Positions 8,877 through 16,701 of a stretch of DNA of 39,243 nt are shown piece by piece; position 1 is the first letter of the stretch, and each line of letters starts with the position of its first letter. The stretch covers positions 1 to 39,243 of the forward strand of contig NZ_CAIZIZ010000096.1 in NCBI RefSeq assembly GCF_903933125.1, written 5' to 3'. A program made the position numbers and the translations under genes. A model generated the notes under the pieces. The model was not told where the DNA came from, did no database searches, and saw only the letters and a list, made by a program, of their open reading frames with translations. Source of the DNA: an uncultured Lamprocystis sp. Its GTDB lineage: Bacteria > Pseudomonadota > Gammaproteobacteria > Chromatiales > Chromatiaceae.

Positions 8877-9325
8877 TTACCACCAGAGGCCCAGAGGCTG
8901 CCGTCGGTCTTGAGGGCCAGGCTGTGAAACCAGCCGGCCGCCACGGCCGCGACCCCGGTCAGGACCTGGACCGGCGTTGACCGATCGTCGGTGGTACCGT
9001 CGCCGAGCTGGCCGTACGCGTTGTATCCCCAGGCCCAGAGGCTGTCGTCGGGCTTGATGGCCAGGCTGTGATAATAAGCGCCGGCGGCCAGCCGCTGCAT
9101 CTCCGGCGTGCCGGCTGTGACCGCCGCCGCCCAGGGTGAGCCCAGCAGCGCCTCAAGCCCGGCCGCATCGGCCCACAGCGTCAGGCTGGCAGCGTCTTCG
9201 TCTGCAGGCGCGGCCGGCTCGGCGACGGCCTGAACCAGGTTGAGAAGGAGGAATAAACACAGACCGATGAGTGCCGCGCCGTGTCGACGCCGCTGCCGAG
9301 TGCTTTGCATGACATTAAATCGCAT
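8672..9325 (-). pseudogene. RCC1-repeat secreted protein, N-terminal part (frameshifted)
   Basis: The start is the ATG at 9325, because AAGGA lies seven bases upstream; an earlier in-frame ATG at 9385 lacks support. The product has a signal peptide with an Arg-rich N-region ([19 protein letters not shown]). A short acidic region follows, then two RCC1 repeats ([28 protein letters not shown]). Loss of one base near 8788-8797 sends the frame into unrelated residues. Restoring one C in ggcatt would give [11 protein letters not shown], matching the other repeats. RCC1 repeats form a seven-bladed propeller; in bacteria these secreted versions probably mediate adhesion or protein contacts. The function is unknown. 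Confidence 0.75.
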
Positions 9326-9472
9326 GAGATTTCCTTTATTTTGCAGGGCGAAACAAGCGCGGCTGACGCTATCACGGTGCTGCATTGTGTTTAAGCGCCA
9401 AGTGAAGAGCGAACCGGATTGACGGCCGGATGGTTCGGTTGACCGCCGCGCACCCGCTCGCCGCGAGCGTCG

Positions 9473-10051
9473 TCAGTCCGGCAGGATCGAGGCCACCGGC
9501 ATCCTGATCCGCTCATCCCCCAGCTCAAAGACAACTTCTCCGGTGATTAGGGAATGCAGTTGGCGGTATCGCCGACCGAAACGGTCCGGGTCACGGTGAT
9601 CATGCAGTATGCGATGCCGCAAATCCACTACCCAATAGCGGCGAATTCCAGCGCGGGCATACTTGGCGAGCTTGGCGCCAAGATCCAGGGCCAGACTGGA
9701 ATCCGCCACCTCGATGATCAACAGCACGTCATCGCCCGTGGGGTTGGCCTGACAATAGTAGTCATCCCGGAATTTCAGCACCGACAGGTCAGGATAGAGT
9801 TCGGTCCCGTCATCCAGCACCACGGCTCCCTGCACGCGAAGGATCGCCTGACCCGCCAATTGAGGGGCGAACAACATGGTGAGGCGATCGGTCGTGCCCC
9901 CGTGAGGCGATCCGATAGGCGGCATGTCGCGCATCTCCCCGTCGATCAGTTCCACCCGGTCGCCGTCGCCGAAACAACCAGCCGCGATCATCCGATGGAA
10001 CTGCTCGACGCTGATGCGGTGGATGGGGTTGGTCGGTTCAGGCGCAAGCAT
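9473..10051 (-). CDS. Uma2 family endonuclease (DUF820)
   Basis: This 192-aa protein is of the Uma2 family, which has a PD-(D/E)XK nuclease fold. The start is the ATG at 10051 (MLAPEPTNPIHRISVEQFHRM), where homology begins; the frame is open to 10432 but unlike the family. Visible motifs are RVELIDGEMRDM at residues 32-43, YPDLSVL with the PD at 87-88, LLIIEVADSSL with Glu 114, and KLAKYARAGIRRYWVVDLRHR. These are the usual catalytic and scaffold positions. The family is widespread in cyanobacteria and in some large proteobacterial genomes; its cellular role is not established. It stands alone between the RCC1 gene and a repeat-bearing gap. Confidence 0.87.
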   Translation of the reverse strand: MLAPEPTNPIHRISVEQFHRMIAAGCFGDGDRVELIDGEMRDMPPIGSPHGGTTDRLTMLFAPQLAGQAILRVQGAVVLDDGTELYPDLSVLKFRDDYYCQANPTGDDVLLIIEVADSSLALDLGAKLAKYARAGIRRYWVVDLRHRILHDHRDPDRFGRRYRQLHSLITGEVVFELGDERIRMPVASILPD

Positions 10052-10156
10052 GTCGCGATCCGAGGCTTCGAGCTTGGGTTGCCGTAACCATATCAGATCC
10101 GCGTGGGACTGACAGGCTCGTAACCACGGCCTTGATGGTAATCCCGGCCAGCGGCA

Positions 10157-10209
10157 TGCGTAGTCAGGGCTTCCAGCCCTGAGGGTGTCAGGCCAGGATG
10201 GCCTACGCA
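10157..10209. repeat. REP-like double hairpin
   Basis: A 53-base element bounded by the inverted repeat tgcgtag/ctacgca. It contains two small perfect hairpins (cagggcttccagccctg, and aggccaggatggcct). It lies in the 280-base divergent gap between the Uma2 gene and the transketolase genes; I saw no clear promoter or other feature in the rest of that gap. Confidence 0.65.
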
Positions 10210-10331
10210 CCCGGCGAGCCCAAGTGGCCGGAATCTTGATCGAGGCTCGCGACCGCATCACTTGAGCAGGCTCGCTTCGCTCCAATCGGCGATACAATCG
10301 GCCAAGCGATCGAAACCAGCCGAGACCCGCG

Positions 10332-11276
10332 ATGGACCAAGCCAGACCCAGTTCCACAGACCCCCGAACCCAGGTCGGCCAGGTTGCCGCCGCCGTGCGC
10401 CGTCGGGTGTTGGAGCACACCCTGCTGCACAACGGCGGCTACCTGAGCCAGGCCTGTTCGGCGGCCGAGGTGCTGGCGACGCTCTATCTGCGCGTGATGC
10501 GCCTGGGGCCCAGTCGGGCACCGCTGACGCCCCGCCCCTTCGCCGGCGTGCCCGGCGCCGGCAATCCGGCCAGCTTCACCGGTGCCGATTACAACGGCCC
10601 GCGGGCGCCGGAGCTCGACCGCTTCATCTTCTCTCCGGTGCACTATGCGCTCGTACTCTACTCCCTGTTGATCGAGGTCGGCCGACTGGGACCCGCTGCG
10701 CTCGCGCAGTTCAACCAGGACGGCAGCACGGTGGAACTGATCGGCGCCGAGCACTCCCCCGGTCACGAGGTCACCGCCGGGTCACTGGCCCAGGCCATCA
10801 GCCAGGCCGGCGGCATCGCGCTGGCGCGGCGGCTGCGCGGGGAGCCCGGCTGGGTCTGGGTCTTCATGTCGGACGGTGAGTTTCAGGAAGGCCAGGCCTG
10901 GGAGGCCTTCGCCGCCCTGGCCCATCACCGCATCGGCCGGCTCGGCGTCTATATCGACGCCAATGCCCAGCAGTGTGACGGGGCCATGTCATCCGTCATG
11001 ACCATCGAGCCGCTCGCCGCACGGCTGCGCGCTTTCGGTGCCGAGGTCCACGAGGTCGACGGCCACGACAGCGATGCGCTGGCCGCCCCGGCCGCCGCCG
11101 CCCGCACAACGGAGCGTGACCGGCCGCTGGTGGTGATCGCCCGCACCGACCCCTGCCGCGGCATCGACCTGCTGCGCGCACGCGCGCCCAAGCTCCATTA
11201 TGTCCGCTTCAAGAGCGAACAGGAGTTCGCCGAGTACAGCCGACTGCTGGAAACCCTGCGCGGAGCATCCGCCTGA
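10332..11276 (+). CDS. Transketolase, N-terminal (thiamine-diphosphate-binding) subunit
   Basis: This 314-aa protein corresponds to the first domain of transketolase, which carries two-carbon ketol units between sugar phosphates. The ThDP motif is SDGEFQEGQAWEA (Asp 181, Gly 182), with the motif's closing Asn at 211; the usual first Gly is Ser here. EHSPGHEVTAGSLAQAIS matches the transketolase block that normally reads TPG.E.STGSLGQG. SPVHYALVLYSLL holds a substrate-binding His at 104. The next gene, encoding the second half, overlaps its stop (ATGA). Split transketolases occur in archaea, in DXP-synthase-like groups and in sugar-catabolic clusters, so ordinary pentose-phosphate function is not assured. 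Nearness to a RuBisCO-like protein suggests a specialised sugar-phosphate role (inference). Confidence 0.88.
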   Translation: MDQARPSSTDPRTQVGQVAAAVRRRVLEHTLLHNGGYLSQACSAAEVLATLYLRVMRLGPSRAPLTPRPFAGVPGAGNPASFTGADYNGPRAPELDRFIFSPVHYALVLYSLLIEVGRLGPAALAQFNQDGSTVELIGAEHSPGHEVTAGSLAQAISQAGGIALARRLRGEPGWVWVFMSDGEFQEGQAWEAFAALAHHRIGRLGVYIDANAQQCDGAMSSVMTIEPLAARLRAFGAEVHEVDGHDSDALAAPAAAARTTERDRPLVVIARTDPCRGIDLLRARAPKLHYVRFKSEQEFAEYSRLLETLRGASA

Positions 11277-12298
11277 TGGCAACGACACCAATCGAAACAG
11301 TCCAACGTCCCCACGGGAACAACCTGGTCCGCTGGGCCAAAGACCGCCCGGAGGTTCTGGTCCTCTCCGCGGACCTCACCGCCTCCTGCGAAGCGGACGG
11401 GTTCCGCGATGCCTACCCGGACCGTTTCTTCTCGATGGGCATGGCCGAGCAGAACATGATGAGCTTCGCCGCCGGTCTGGCGCGTGAGGGCTTCACCCCC
11501 TTCGTCCATACCTTCGCGGTCTTCATCTGCCGACGGCCGTTTGATCAGGTCGCCATGTCGATCGCCTACCCTAACCTGCCGGTCCGCCTGATCGGGTTCC
11601 TGCCCGGCCTCACCACCGCGGGCGGCGTGACGCACCAGGCGATTGACGATGTGGCGCTGATGCGCCTCCTGCCGAACATGACGGTGCTGGAATGCGGTGA
11701 TGCCACCGAGGTCGAGTCCGTGCTCGACGCGGCTCAGGCGGTCAATGGCCCGGTCTATGTGCGGATGCTGCGCGGCGAGGTGCCGCGGTTGTTCGACCCC
11801 GGCGCGCCGCTGCGGCTCGGGCAGGCCCGACCGCTCGGCGCGGGCCGGGATCTGGCGGTCCTGTCCACCGGCATCTGCACCGAGGAAGCGCTGCGCGCCA
11901 CCGCCGCACTGCGTACCGCCGGACTCGCGGTCGCCCATCTGCATGTCTCGACCTTGAAGCCCTTCACCGACCCCCTGATCCTGGAGACGATTGCCGGGGT
12001 CCGGCACGGCGTCATCACCCTGGAGAACCACGGCATCATCGGCGGTCTGGGCTCCGCCGTCGCCGAGTGGATGGCCGAGGCCGGTCTGGGCAAGCGCCTG
12101 ATCCGCCTCGGGCTGCGCGACACCTACGCGCACGGCGCCGGCCGCGACTATCTGCTGCGTGAATACGGACTGGACGCCATGGCGCTGGTGCGCGCGGCGG
12201 AGGACTTGACCGGCGCCCGGCTTGGGCTCACCGAGGCGGCGCTGACCAGGGTGCGGCTGGAGACGCTGGGGACGGCGGACAAGACGGAAGACCTGTGA
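11276..12298 (+). CDS. Transketolase, C-terminal (pyrimidine-binding) subunit
   Basis: This 340-aa partner of the upstream subunit contains the pyrimidine-binding domain and the C-terminal domain. SADLTAS opens the domain. SMGMAEQNMMSFAAGLAREG has the invariant Glu that activates thiamine diphosphate. PFVHTFAVFICRRPFDQV matches the Phe/Arg-rich strand, and GGVTHQAIDDVALMR holds the His near the active site. The C-terminal domain includes VSTLKPFTD and ENHGIIGGLGSAVAEWM. The ATG overlaps the TGA of the N-terminal gene, so the two are translated together in equal amounts. The length fits split transketolases; together the pair matches a complete enzyme of about 650 aa. Confidence 0.88.
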   Translation: MATTPIETVQRPHGNNLVRWAKDRPEVLVLSADLTASCEADGFRDAYPDRFFSMGMAEQNMMSFAAGLAREGFTPFVHTFAVFICRRPFDQVAMSIAYPNLPVRLIGFLPGLTTAGGVTHQAIDDVALMRLLPNMTVLECGDATEVESVLDAAQAVNGPVYVRMLRGEVPRLFDPGAPLRLGQARPLGAGRDLAVLSTGICTEEALRATAALRTAGLAVAHLHVSTLKPFTDPLILETIAGVRHGVITLENHGIIGGLGSAVAEWMAEAGLGKRLIRLGLRDTYAHGAGRDYLLREYGLDAMALVRAAEDLTGARLGLTEAALTRVRLETLGTADKTEDL

Positions 12299-12354
12299 CG
12301 TTCAGGAAGCGACTTGTCCGCGGATAAACGCAAATAGGAGTTCAGACACGTGCT

Positions 12355-12597
12355 ATGAAGATCACCCGCATCAAAATCATGAATCTGCGGGCAATCGCAG
12401 AATTGGAGTTGGATCTCACGGCCGGCGATAACAGTCCACTCGACCTGGTGGTACTAGCGGGGTCGAACGGTTGCGGAAAGACCAGCGTTTCAGAACATAT
12501 TCTAGACGCGGTCTACAGTCACGAACGCTTCACGCTACTGAATAAGGCTGATCCTCGGCTGCGGCTCGTGCCAGAGGAGATGGCGACCCGTGCCTAA
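12355..12597 (+). pseudogene. AAA ATPase N-terminal fragment (RecF/OLD-like)
   Basis: Eighty residues begin like an SMC/RecF/OLD-type ATPase (KITRIKIMNLRAIAELELDL) and contain a full Walker A motif, GSNGCGKTS. After about residue 62 the rest of the ATPase is missing (signature motif, Walker B, D-loop). The stop overlaps the start of a second short reading frame. A small ATPase of this size cannot be functional. It looks like the 5' end of a gene whose middle was deleted together with most of its partner. Base composition is less GC-rich than the flanking transketolase and RuBisCO-like genes, which fits acquired DNA. Confidence 0.65.
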
Positions 12598-12673
12598 AGC
12601 CAGCGACCTTGCATCCGTGTTGAGCCAGAAGCCGATTGTCCTCATCGTTGAGGACCGTATCGGAATAGCGTGA
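12590..12673 (+). pseudogene. Remnant of a TOPRIM/DUF4435-like partner gene
   Basis: A GTG overlaps the end of the ATPase fragment (gtgcctaa) and opens 27 codons reading PKASDLASVLSQKPIVLIVED before a TGA. The end of that stretch resembles the first strand of a TOPRIM-type nuclease domain (IVLIVED). Overlapping ATPase plus TOPRIM genes are typical of anti-phage pairs such as OLD/Gabija/PARIS-type modules. The identification rests on very few residues. Confidence 0.35.
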
Positions 12674-13863
12674 TAAATACCGATAATCAACCCCTGACCC
12701 TCAGCGGTGAGCGCTTCACCACCGTTTACCACCTCGCCGGAGCGGCCACCGCGACGCAAGCGCGGCAGCGGGCGCAGGACATCTGCCTGGAACAGACGGC
12801 GGAGTTTCCGGACGATCTGATCCCGAATGCGGCCATTCGCGAACAGATTGTCGGGCAGCTTGCCGCCCTGGAGCAGTTGGAGGAGGACCGCTGGGAGGCG
12901 GTCATCCGCTATCCGGTCGAGGTCGCCGGACGGGAACTGACGCAACTCGTCAACTGCCTGTTTGGCAATAGCAGCATCAAGCCCGGCATTCGGCTGGTGC
13001 GCTTCGATCTGTCAGAACGCCTGGCGCTGCTCTATCGCGGACCGCGCTTCGGACAGGCGGGGCTGCGCGACCGACTCGGGGTCCGGGATCGGCCGCTCCT
13101 GTGCACGGCCGTCAAGCCCATGGGGCTAAGCCCACGGGCACTGGCCGATTTGGCCTACCGGATGGCCCTGGGCGGTATCGACCTGATCAAGGATGACCAC
13201 GGACTGGCCGATCAGGCGTTCTGCCCCTTCGACGAGCGCGTCGCCCGCTGCGGCGAGGCGGTCGCACGGGCGAATCAGGAAACGGGCGGACAGACGCTCT
13301 ATGTGCCCAATGTCACCGCGCCCGCCCTGGAGATCGTCCGACGCGCCCGGTTCGCGCGGGCGGCCGGCGCGGGCGGCCTGCTGTTCTGCCCAGGGCTCGC
13401 CGGCCTGGATGCGTTGCGCGCTCTGGCCGATGACGACACCCTGGCGCTGCCGATCCTGAGCCATCCGGCCTTCCAGGGCAGTTTCACCCTGGACCCGCGG
13501 GGCGGCGTCGCGCACGGCTGCCTCTATGGTCAACTCAACCGTCTGGCCGGGGCGGACGCGACCATCTTTCCAAGCTACGGCGGACGCTTCGCCTTTACCC
13601 AGGAGGACTGCCGCGCAATCGTCGACGGCGCCGCCCGCCCCATGGGTCATTTCAGACCGATTTTCCCGGTACCGGCGGGCGGCCTGCGTCTTGAGCGGGT
13701 ACCCGAGCTGATCGACTTCTATGGCCGCGACTGCATGCTCCTGATCGGCGGCGATCTGCACCGGGGAGACGATTTGGTGAAGAACTGCCGGATGGTGCTG
13801 GAGGCGGTGGCCACGGCGGCGGCGCGGTCTCAAGGGGCTGATCAACGCGCAGTAAGCAGTTGA
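12670..13863 (+). CDS. RuBisCO-like protein (form IV)
   Basis: This 397-aa RuBisCO large-subunit fold protein is probably an isomerase, decarboxylase or enolase-type enzyme rather than a CO2 fixer. The N-terminal domain covers about residues 15-125 (LVNCLFGNSSIKPGIRLV). The barrel starts with LLCTAVKPMGLSP, keeping the Lys of the KP motif (149) but one residue shorter than RuBisCO. The carbamylation motif reads KDDHG (174-178) instead of KDDEN, so the metal-binding Lys and Asps remain but the Glu is His. The loop-6 region is PSYGGRFAFTQED and lacks the catalytic Lys. The late GG phosphate motif is present as IGGDLHRGDD. The only usable start is the GTG at 12670, which overlaps the preceding remnant. 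It lies 371 bases after the split transketolase; the decayed ATPase pair lies between. The substrate is unknown. Confidence 0.9.
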   Translation: MINTDNQPLTLSGERFTTVYHLAGAATATQARQRAQDICLEQTAEFPDDLIPNAAIREQIVGQLAALEQLEEDRWEAVIRYPVEVAGRELTQLVNCLFGNSSIKPGIRLVRFDLSERLALLYRGPRFGQAGLRDRLGVRDRPLLCTAVKPMGLSPRALADLAYRMALGGIDLIKDDHGLADQAFCPFDERVARCGEAVARANQETGGQTLYVPNVTAPALEIVRRARFARAAGAGGLLFCPGLAGLDALRALADDDTLALPILSHPAFQGSFTLDPRGGVAHGCLYGQLNRLAGADATIFPSYGGRFAFTQEDCRAIVDGAARPMGHFRPIFPVPAGGLRLERVPELIDFYGRDCMLLIGGDLHRGDDLVKNCRMVLEAVATAAARSQGADQRAVSS

Positions 13864-13912
13864 ACCACGAATACCATCAGCTCGGATGAACGTTCGGCGA
13901 AAACCTCGCCCA

Positions 13913-15346
13913 TCAAGCGGCACATGCCGCCCGCCCCCGCCAGGTAATCAACCGACCCAGCGCGGACGCGCGCGACCCGATCGGACGAATCCGGCGCGCC
14001 AACTCCTTCAGGGCGTCCTGCAGAACCTCTTCGACCACCGGATGATAGAAGGGCATTTCGAGCATCTGGTGGACGGTCAGGCGCTGCTGCGCGCCCCAGG
14101 CAAGCAGGTGGGCCAAATGCTCGCTGCCGGGTCCGACCATGGCGCCGCCAATGACGCGACCATCATGGCGGTCCGCGTAGACCCGCAGCAGCGCACGGTG
14201 CGGACCGGCGGACGCGGCCTGCCCCGCCGGACCGAAGCGCATCTGCCCCACCAGAACCTGACTATGATCCAACGCGGACCAGTCGGGACCCACCCACGCG
14301 ATACTCGGCTCGCTGAAGACGATGGACATGGCGGTCTTCGCGGCCAGGCTGATGGGCGTGTGGTGAGTCGCGTTGTAGCCCGCGACCCGACCTTGCTCGG
14401 TGGCCAGTTGCAGATTGGCCGGGGTGCCGCCCGCGTCGCCGGCAACATAGATGGGTAGGCGACCAACCCGCAGGGTTGCGGGGTGATGGATCGGCACACC
14501 CTGGCCGTCGGTGGCACAGCCGGCCATGTTCAGGCCCAGACGATCCAGGTTGGGATGACGGCCAGTCGCGACGAATATCCGATCCACCAGAGCCTGATTC
14601 GGCCCGGCGCGGACCAGCACCTTGTCACCACGGCACTCCGCCGTGGCGGGATCACCGAGCCAGATCGGAAACTCGTGACGCAGCATCTCCACGGCGGCCT
14701 GATTGACGACCGGGTCCGGCAGGCGAGCGACGCACTCACCGGCATCAATGCCGATCACCCGAACGCCCAGTCGATGCAGCGCCTGACTGATCTCCAGACC
14801 GATTGGCCCGAGACCGACCACCGCCACCGACGCGGGCAGGTGTTCCTGCTCGAACAGCGTCTCAATGGTCAGGACCCGGTCGCCCAACCGCTCCTGCCAA
14901 TCGGGTGGGACGAAGCTGCGGGCACCGGTCGCGATCACGATGGCGCCAGCCTCAATGGTCTGGCCGTCGGCCCGCAGCGTGTTGGGGCCGATGAACCGGG
15001 CATAATCCTCGATCAGCGCATCGCCCAGCGCCTCGACGCTGCCGGTCAGCGCCGAGTCAACATAGGAGTCGTGCAGCACGCGCACCTGATCCAGCACCGC
15101 GGTCGGGTCGACCTCCCAGGACGCGCCGCCCGTGCGACCAAGCCAATCGGCGGCACGACGGCCTTGGCACACCGCCGCCAGATGGAGCGCCACCCGCGAC
15201 GGCACGCAGCCGATCCGGGCGCAGGTGGTGCCGGGGCCGCCCCCGTTGATCAGCACAAAGTCCTTGTTCGACTGACGGATCTCTTTGATCGCGCTCAAAC
15301 CCGCAAGACCCGCGCCGATCACCGCGACATCAACCTGCCTGTTCAT
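13913..15346 (-). CDS. Dihydrolipoamide dehydrogenase-like flavoprotein disulfide reductase
   Basis: This 477-aa FAD- and NAD(P)-dependent class I pyridine nucleotide-disulfide oxidoreductase has the FAD-binding GAGLAGLSA at residues 11-19. The redox-active pair CARIGC is at Cys 42 and Cys 47, with the usual spacing. AIVIATGARS precedes the second Rossmann motif GLGPIGLEISQAL, and the second FAD motif is IYVAGDAGG. The C-terminal interface has the catalytic His 435 in HPVVEE, with Glu 440 as its partner. Sequence around the disulfide differs from canonical Lpd (CLNVGC), and no lipoyl-dependent complex genes lie nearby. The substrate may therefore not be lipoamide of a known complex. It converges on the RuBisCO-like gene with 49 bases between stops; this position may be fortuitous. 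Confidence 0.87.
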   Translation of the reverse strand: MNRQVDVAVIGAGLAGLSAIKEIRQSNKDFVLINGGGPGTTCARIGCVPSRVALHLAAVCQGRRAADWLGRTGGASWEVDPTAVLDQVRVLHDSYVDSALTGSVEALGDALIEDYARFIGPNTLRADGQTIEAGAIVIATGARSFVPPDWQERLGDRVLTIETLFEQEHLPASVAVVGLGPIGLEISQALHRLGVRVIGIDAGECVARLPDPVVNQAAVEMLRHEFPIWLGDPATAECRGDKVLVRAGPNQALVDRIFVATGRHPNLDRLGLNMAGCATDGQGVPIHHPATLRVGRLPIYVAGDAGGTPANLQLATEQGRVAGYNATHHTPISLAAKTAMSIVFSEPSIAWVGPDWSALDHSQVLVGQMRFGPAGQAASAGPHRALLRVYADRHDGRVIGGAMVGPGSEHLAHLLAWGAQQRLTVHQMLEMPFYHPVVEEVLQDALKELARRIRPIGSRASALGRLITWRGRAACAA

Positions 15347-15509
15347 GATCCCAGCCTCTGTCTTTGGTACTTATGCCAGCTCACCTGTCGACTGAAATAC
15401 TAACGAAAGCAGTCAGGCAAAGCTGCCCACCATTCGCTGAGTTTGGGGTAGGATTCTTCTGATTTGAGTACCGTTCAGCAGCCGTTTGCAACAGTCCGTC
15501 GGGGGCGGA

Positions 15510-16178
15510 TCAGGATCCGCCCAGTGGTTGCACCAGCCGCGCGAAGTCTGCCCGGTTCACGTATTGGATGACGACCTTGCCCTTGGGGTGCCGGGCGAGG
15601 TCGAAGCCGCGCTCGGGATAGAGCCAGTGGATGACGTTGGTCTCGGGCTCGATGCGGCGCTCGGCCGGGGCACCGAAGCGTTTCTCGATCACCTCCGTAC
15701 TGAGCCGCGTGTGGGGCAGGTAGGTAATGGTCCGGATGGGACTGGCGAGCAGGGTCGCAACATCGGTCGGGTCGAGCTTCACCCGCTTGCTGCCGCTCTC
15801 CATCTGGCTGATGCGCAGCCCGCGCTCGTACATGGGTGCCAGGGTCCGCTGGCTGACGTCCAGGGTGACGATGAAGTCGGCGCGCAAGCTCTGCAGATAG
15901 ACCTGCTCGAAAAAGACCTCGACGCCCAGCGGCTCGGGGCCGTCCGGCGCCTGGAACAGGTTGATGCTGCCGTCCTCACCGAAGAACTTGCGCACCTCCC
16001 CGAGCGTCGTCTTGCCCAGGGTGAAGCCGAAGACCTGGGTGCGGCCCATCTGGTCCGTGGTTACCCGCCAGGGCAGGCGCACCACCGCGTCCTGGATGGT
16101 CGGGGGCATCAGGAGCAGGACGCCGACAAAGCCGAGAATGGCGGCAGTCAGCACGCCAAGGATGATTTTACGGTCCAT
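15510..16178 (-). CDS. Membrane-anchored protein of unknown function
   Basis: This 222-aa protein is not one I recognise. The start is taken at the ATG at 16178 (MDRKIILGVLTAAILGFVGVLLL), which gives an N-terminal membrane anchor or uncleaved signal. The frame is open to 16655, but the extra residues are a shadow of the gene at 16235. The soluble part contains FGFTLGKTTLGEVRKFFGEDG near residues 50-70 and a basic, charged C-terminal half ending KVVIQYVNRADFARLVQPL. This suggests a periplasmic domain. A perfect hairpin (ggcggatcaggatccgcc, 15504-15521) covers its stop codon. It is the last gene of a minus-strand pair with the Mth938-like gene. Confidence 0.75.
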   Translation of the reverse strand: MDRKIILGVLTAAILGFVGVLLLMPPTIQDAVVRLPWRVTTDQMGRTQVFGFTLGKTTLGEVRKFFGEDGSINLFQAPDGPEPLGVEVFFEQVYLQSLRADFIVTLDVSQRTLAPMYERGLRISQMESGSKRVKLDPTDVATLLASPIRTITYLPHTRLSTEVIEKRFGAPAERRIEPETNVIHWLYPERGFDLARHPKGKVVIQYVNRADFARLVQPLGGS

Positions 16179-16234
16179 GAGTTGGAACGACTTCCTGAAA
16201 TTGATGAGTGGTAATTGAAAACCGGCGCCGGGGA

Positions 16235-16606
16235 TCACCAGGGCAGCAGCGCGGCGGCCACCCGTCGGCCCTCGGCCACCAGGATATTGTACGTGCGGCA
16301 AGCCGCGCCGGTGTCCATCACCTCGCAGCCGATCCGCCGTTCCAGTACCGCGAAGTACAGCGCCGGGTCGGGGAACACCTGCGCGGCGCCGGTGCCCAAC
16401 ACGATCACTTCCGGTGACAGCGCGATCAGGGTTTGCAGATGTCCTGAATCCAGGTCGGCGATCCGCTGCGGCCCCCAGTCCTCGATGATCCGCTCCGGGG
16501 TCAGGATCAGACCGCGGGTCAGGGTACGCCCGCCGACACGGATCCCCTCGGGCCCATACGCCTGGACCAGATAAACAGCGCTGTCGTTCGTTTCGGCAAA
16601 TCTCAT
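16235..16606 (-). CDS. Mth938-like domain protein (DUF498/Xcc1710 family)
   Basis: This 123-aa protein matches the small Mth938/Xcc1710-like family, whose fold is known but whose role is not settled. Relatives are linked to NDUFAF3, a respiratory complex I assembly factor. Visible blocks are GRTLTRGLILTPERIIEDW and LSPEVIVLGTGAAQVFPDP. The C-terminal GCEVMDTGAACRTYNILVAEGRRVAAALL follows, where the family's AxxTYN motif is intact. Length is normal. The ATG at 16606 lies about 100 bases from the divergent gltX start. Confidence 0.87.
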   Translation of the reverse strand: MRFAETNDSAVYLVQAYGPEGIRVGGRTLTRGLILTPERIIEDWGPQRIADLDSGHLQTLIALSPEVIVLGTGAAQVFPDPALYFAVLERRIGCEVMDTGAACRTYNILVAEGRRVAAALLPW

Positions 16607-16701
16607 GACGGCAACATACTGCTAGAATCCCGCTCTTGTCCAACGCCCAGGCCATGCTTTACGCAATGTCCGGGCCAATGCCCAGGGAGTCCCGTGCGAT
16701 C

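Noticed and set aside
11198-12133. Minus-strand 311-codon frame opposite the transketolase C-terminal subunit
   Set aside because: Antisense shadow; the transketolase motifs on the plus strand are complete.
12670-13863. Genuine CO2-fixing RuBisCO large subunit
   Set aside because: It has KDDHG in place of KDDEN, no loop-6 Lys, a shortened KP motif and no small-subunit gene, so it fits form IV.
15504-15521. Rho-independent terminator at the unknown membrane protein stop
   Set aside because: The hairpin is perfect but spans the stop codon and has no T-run, so a terminator call is not supported.
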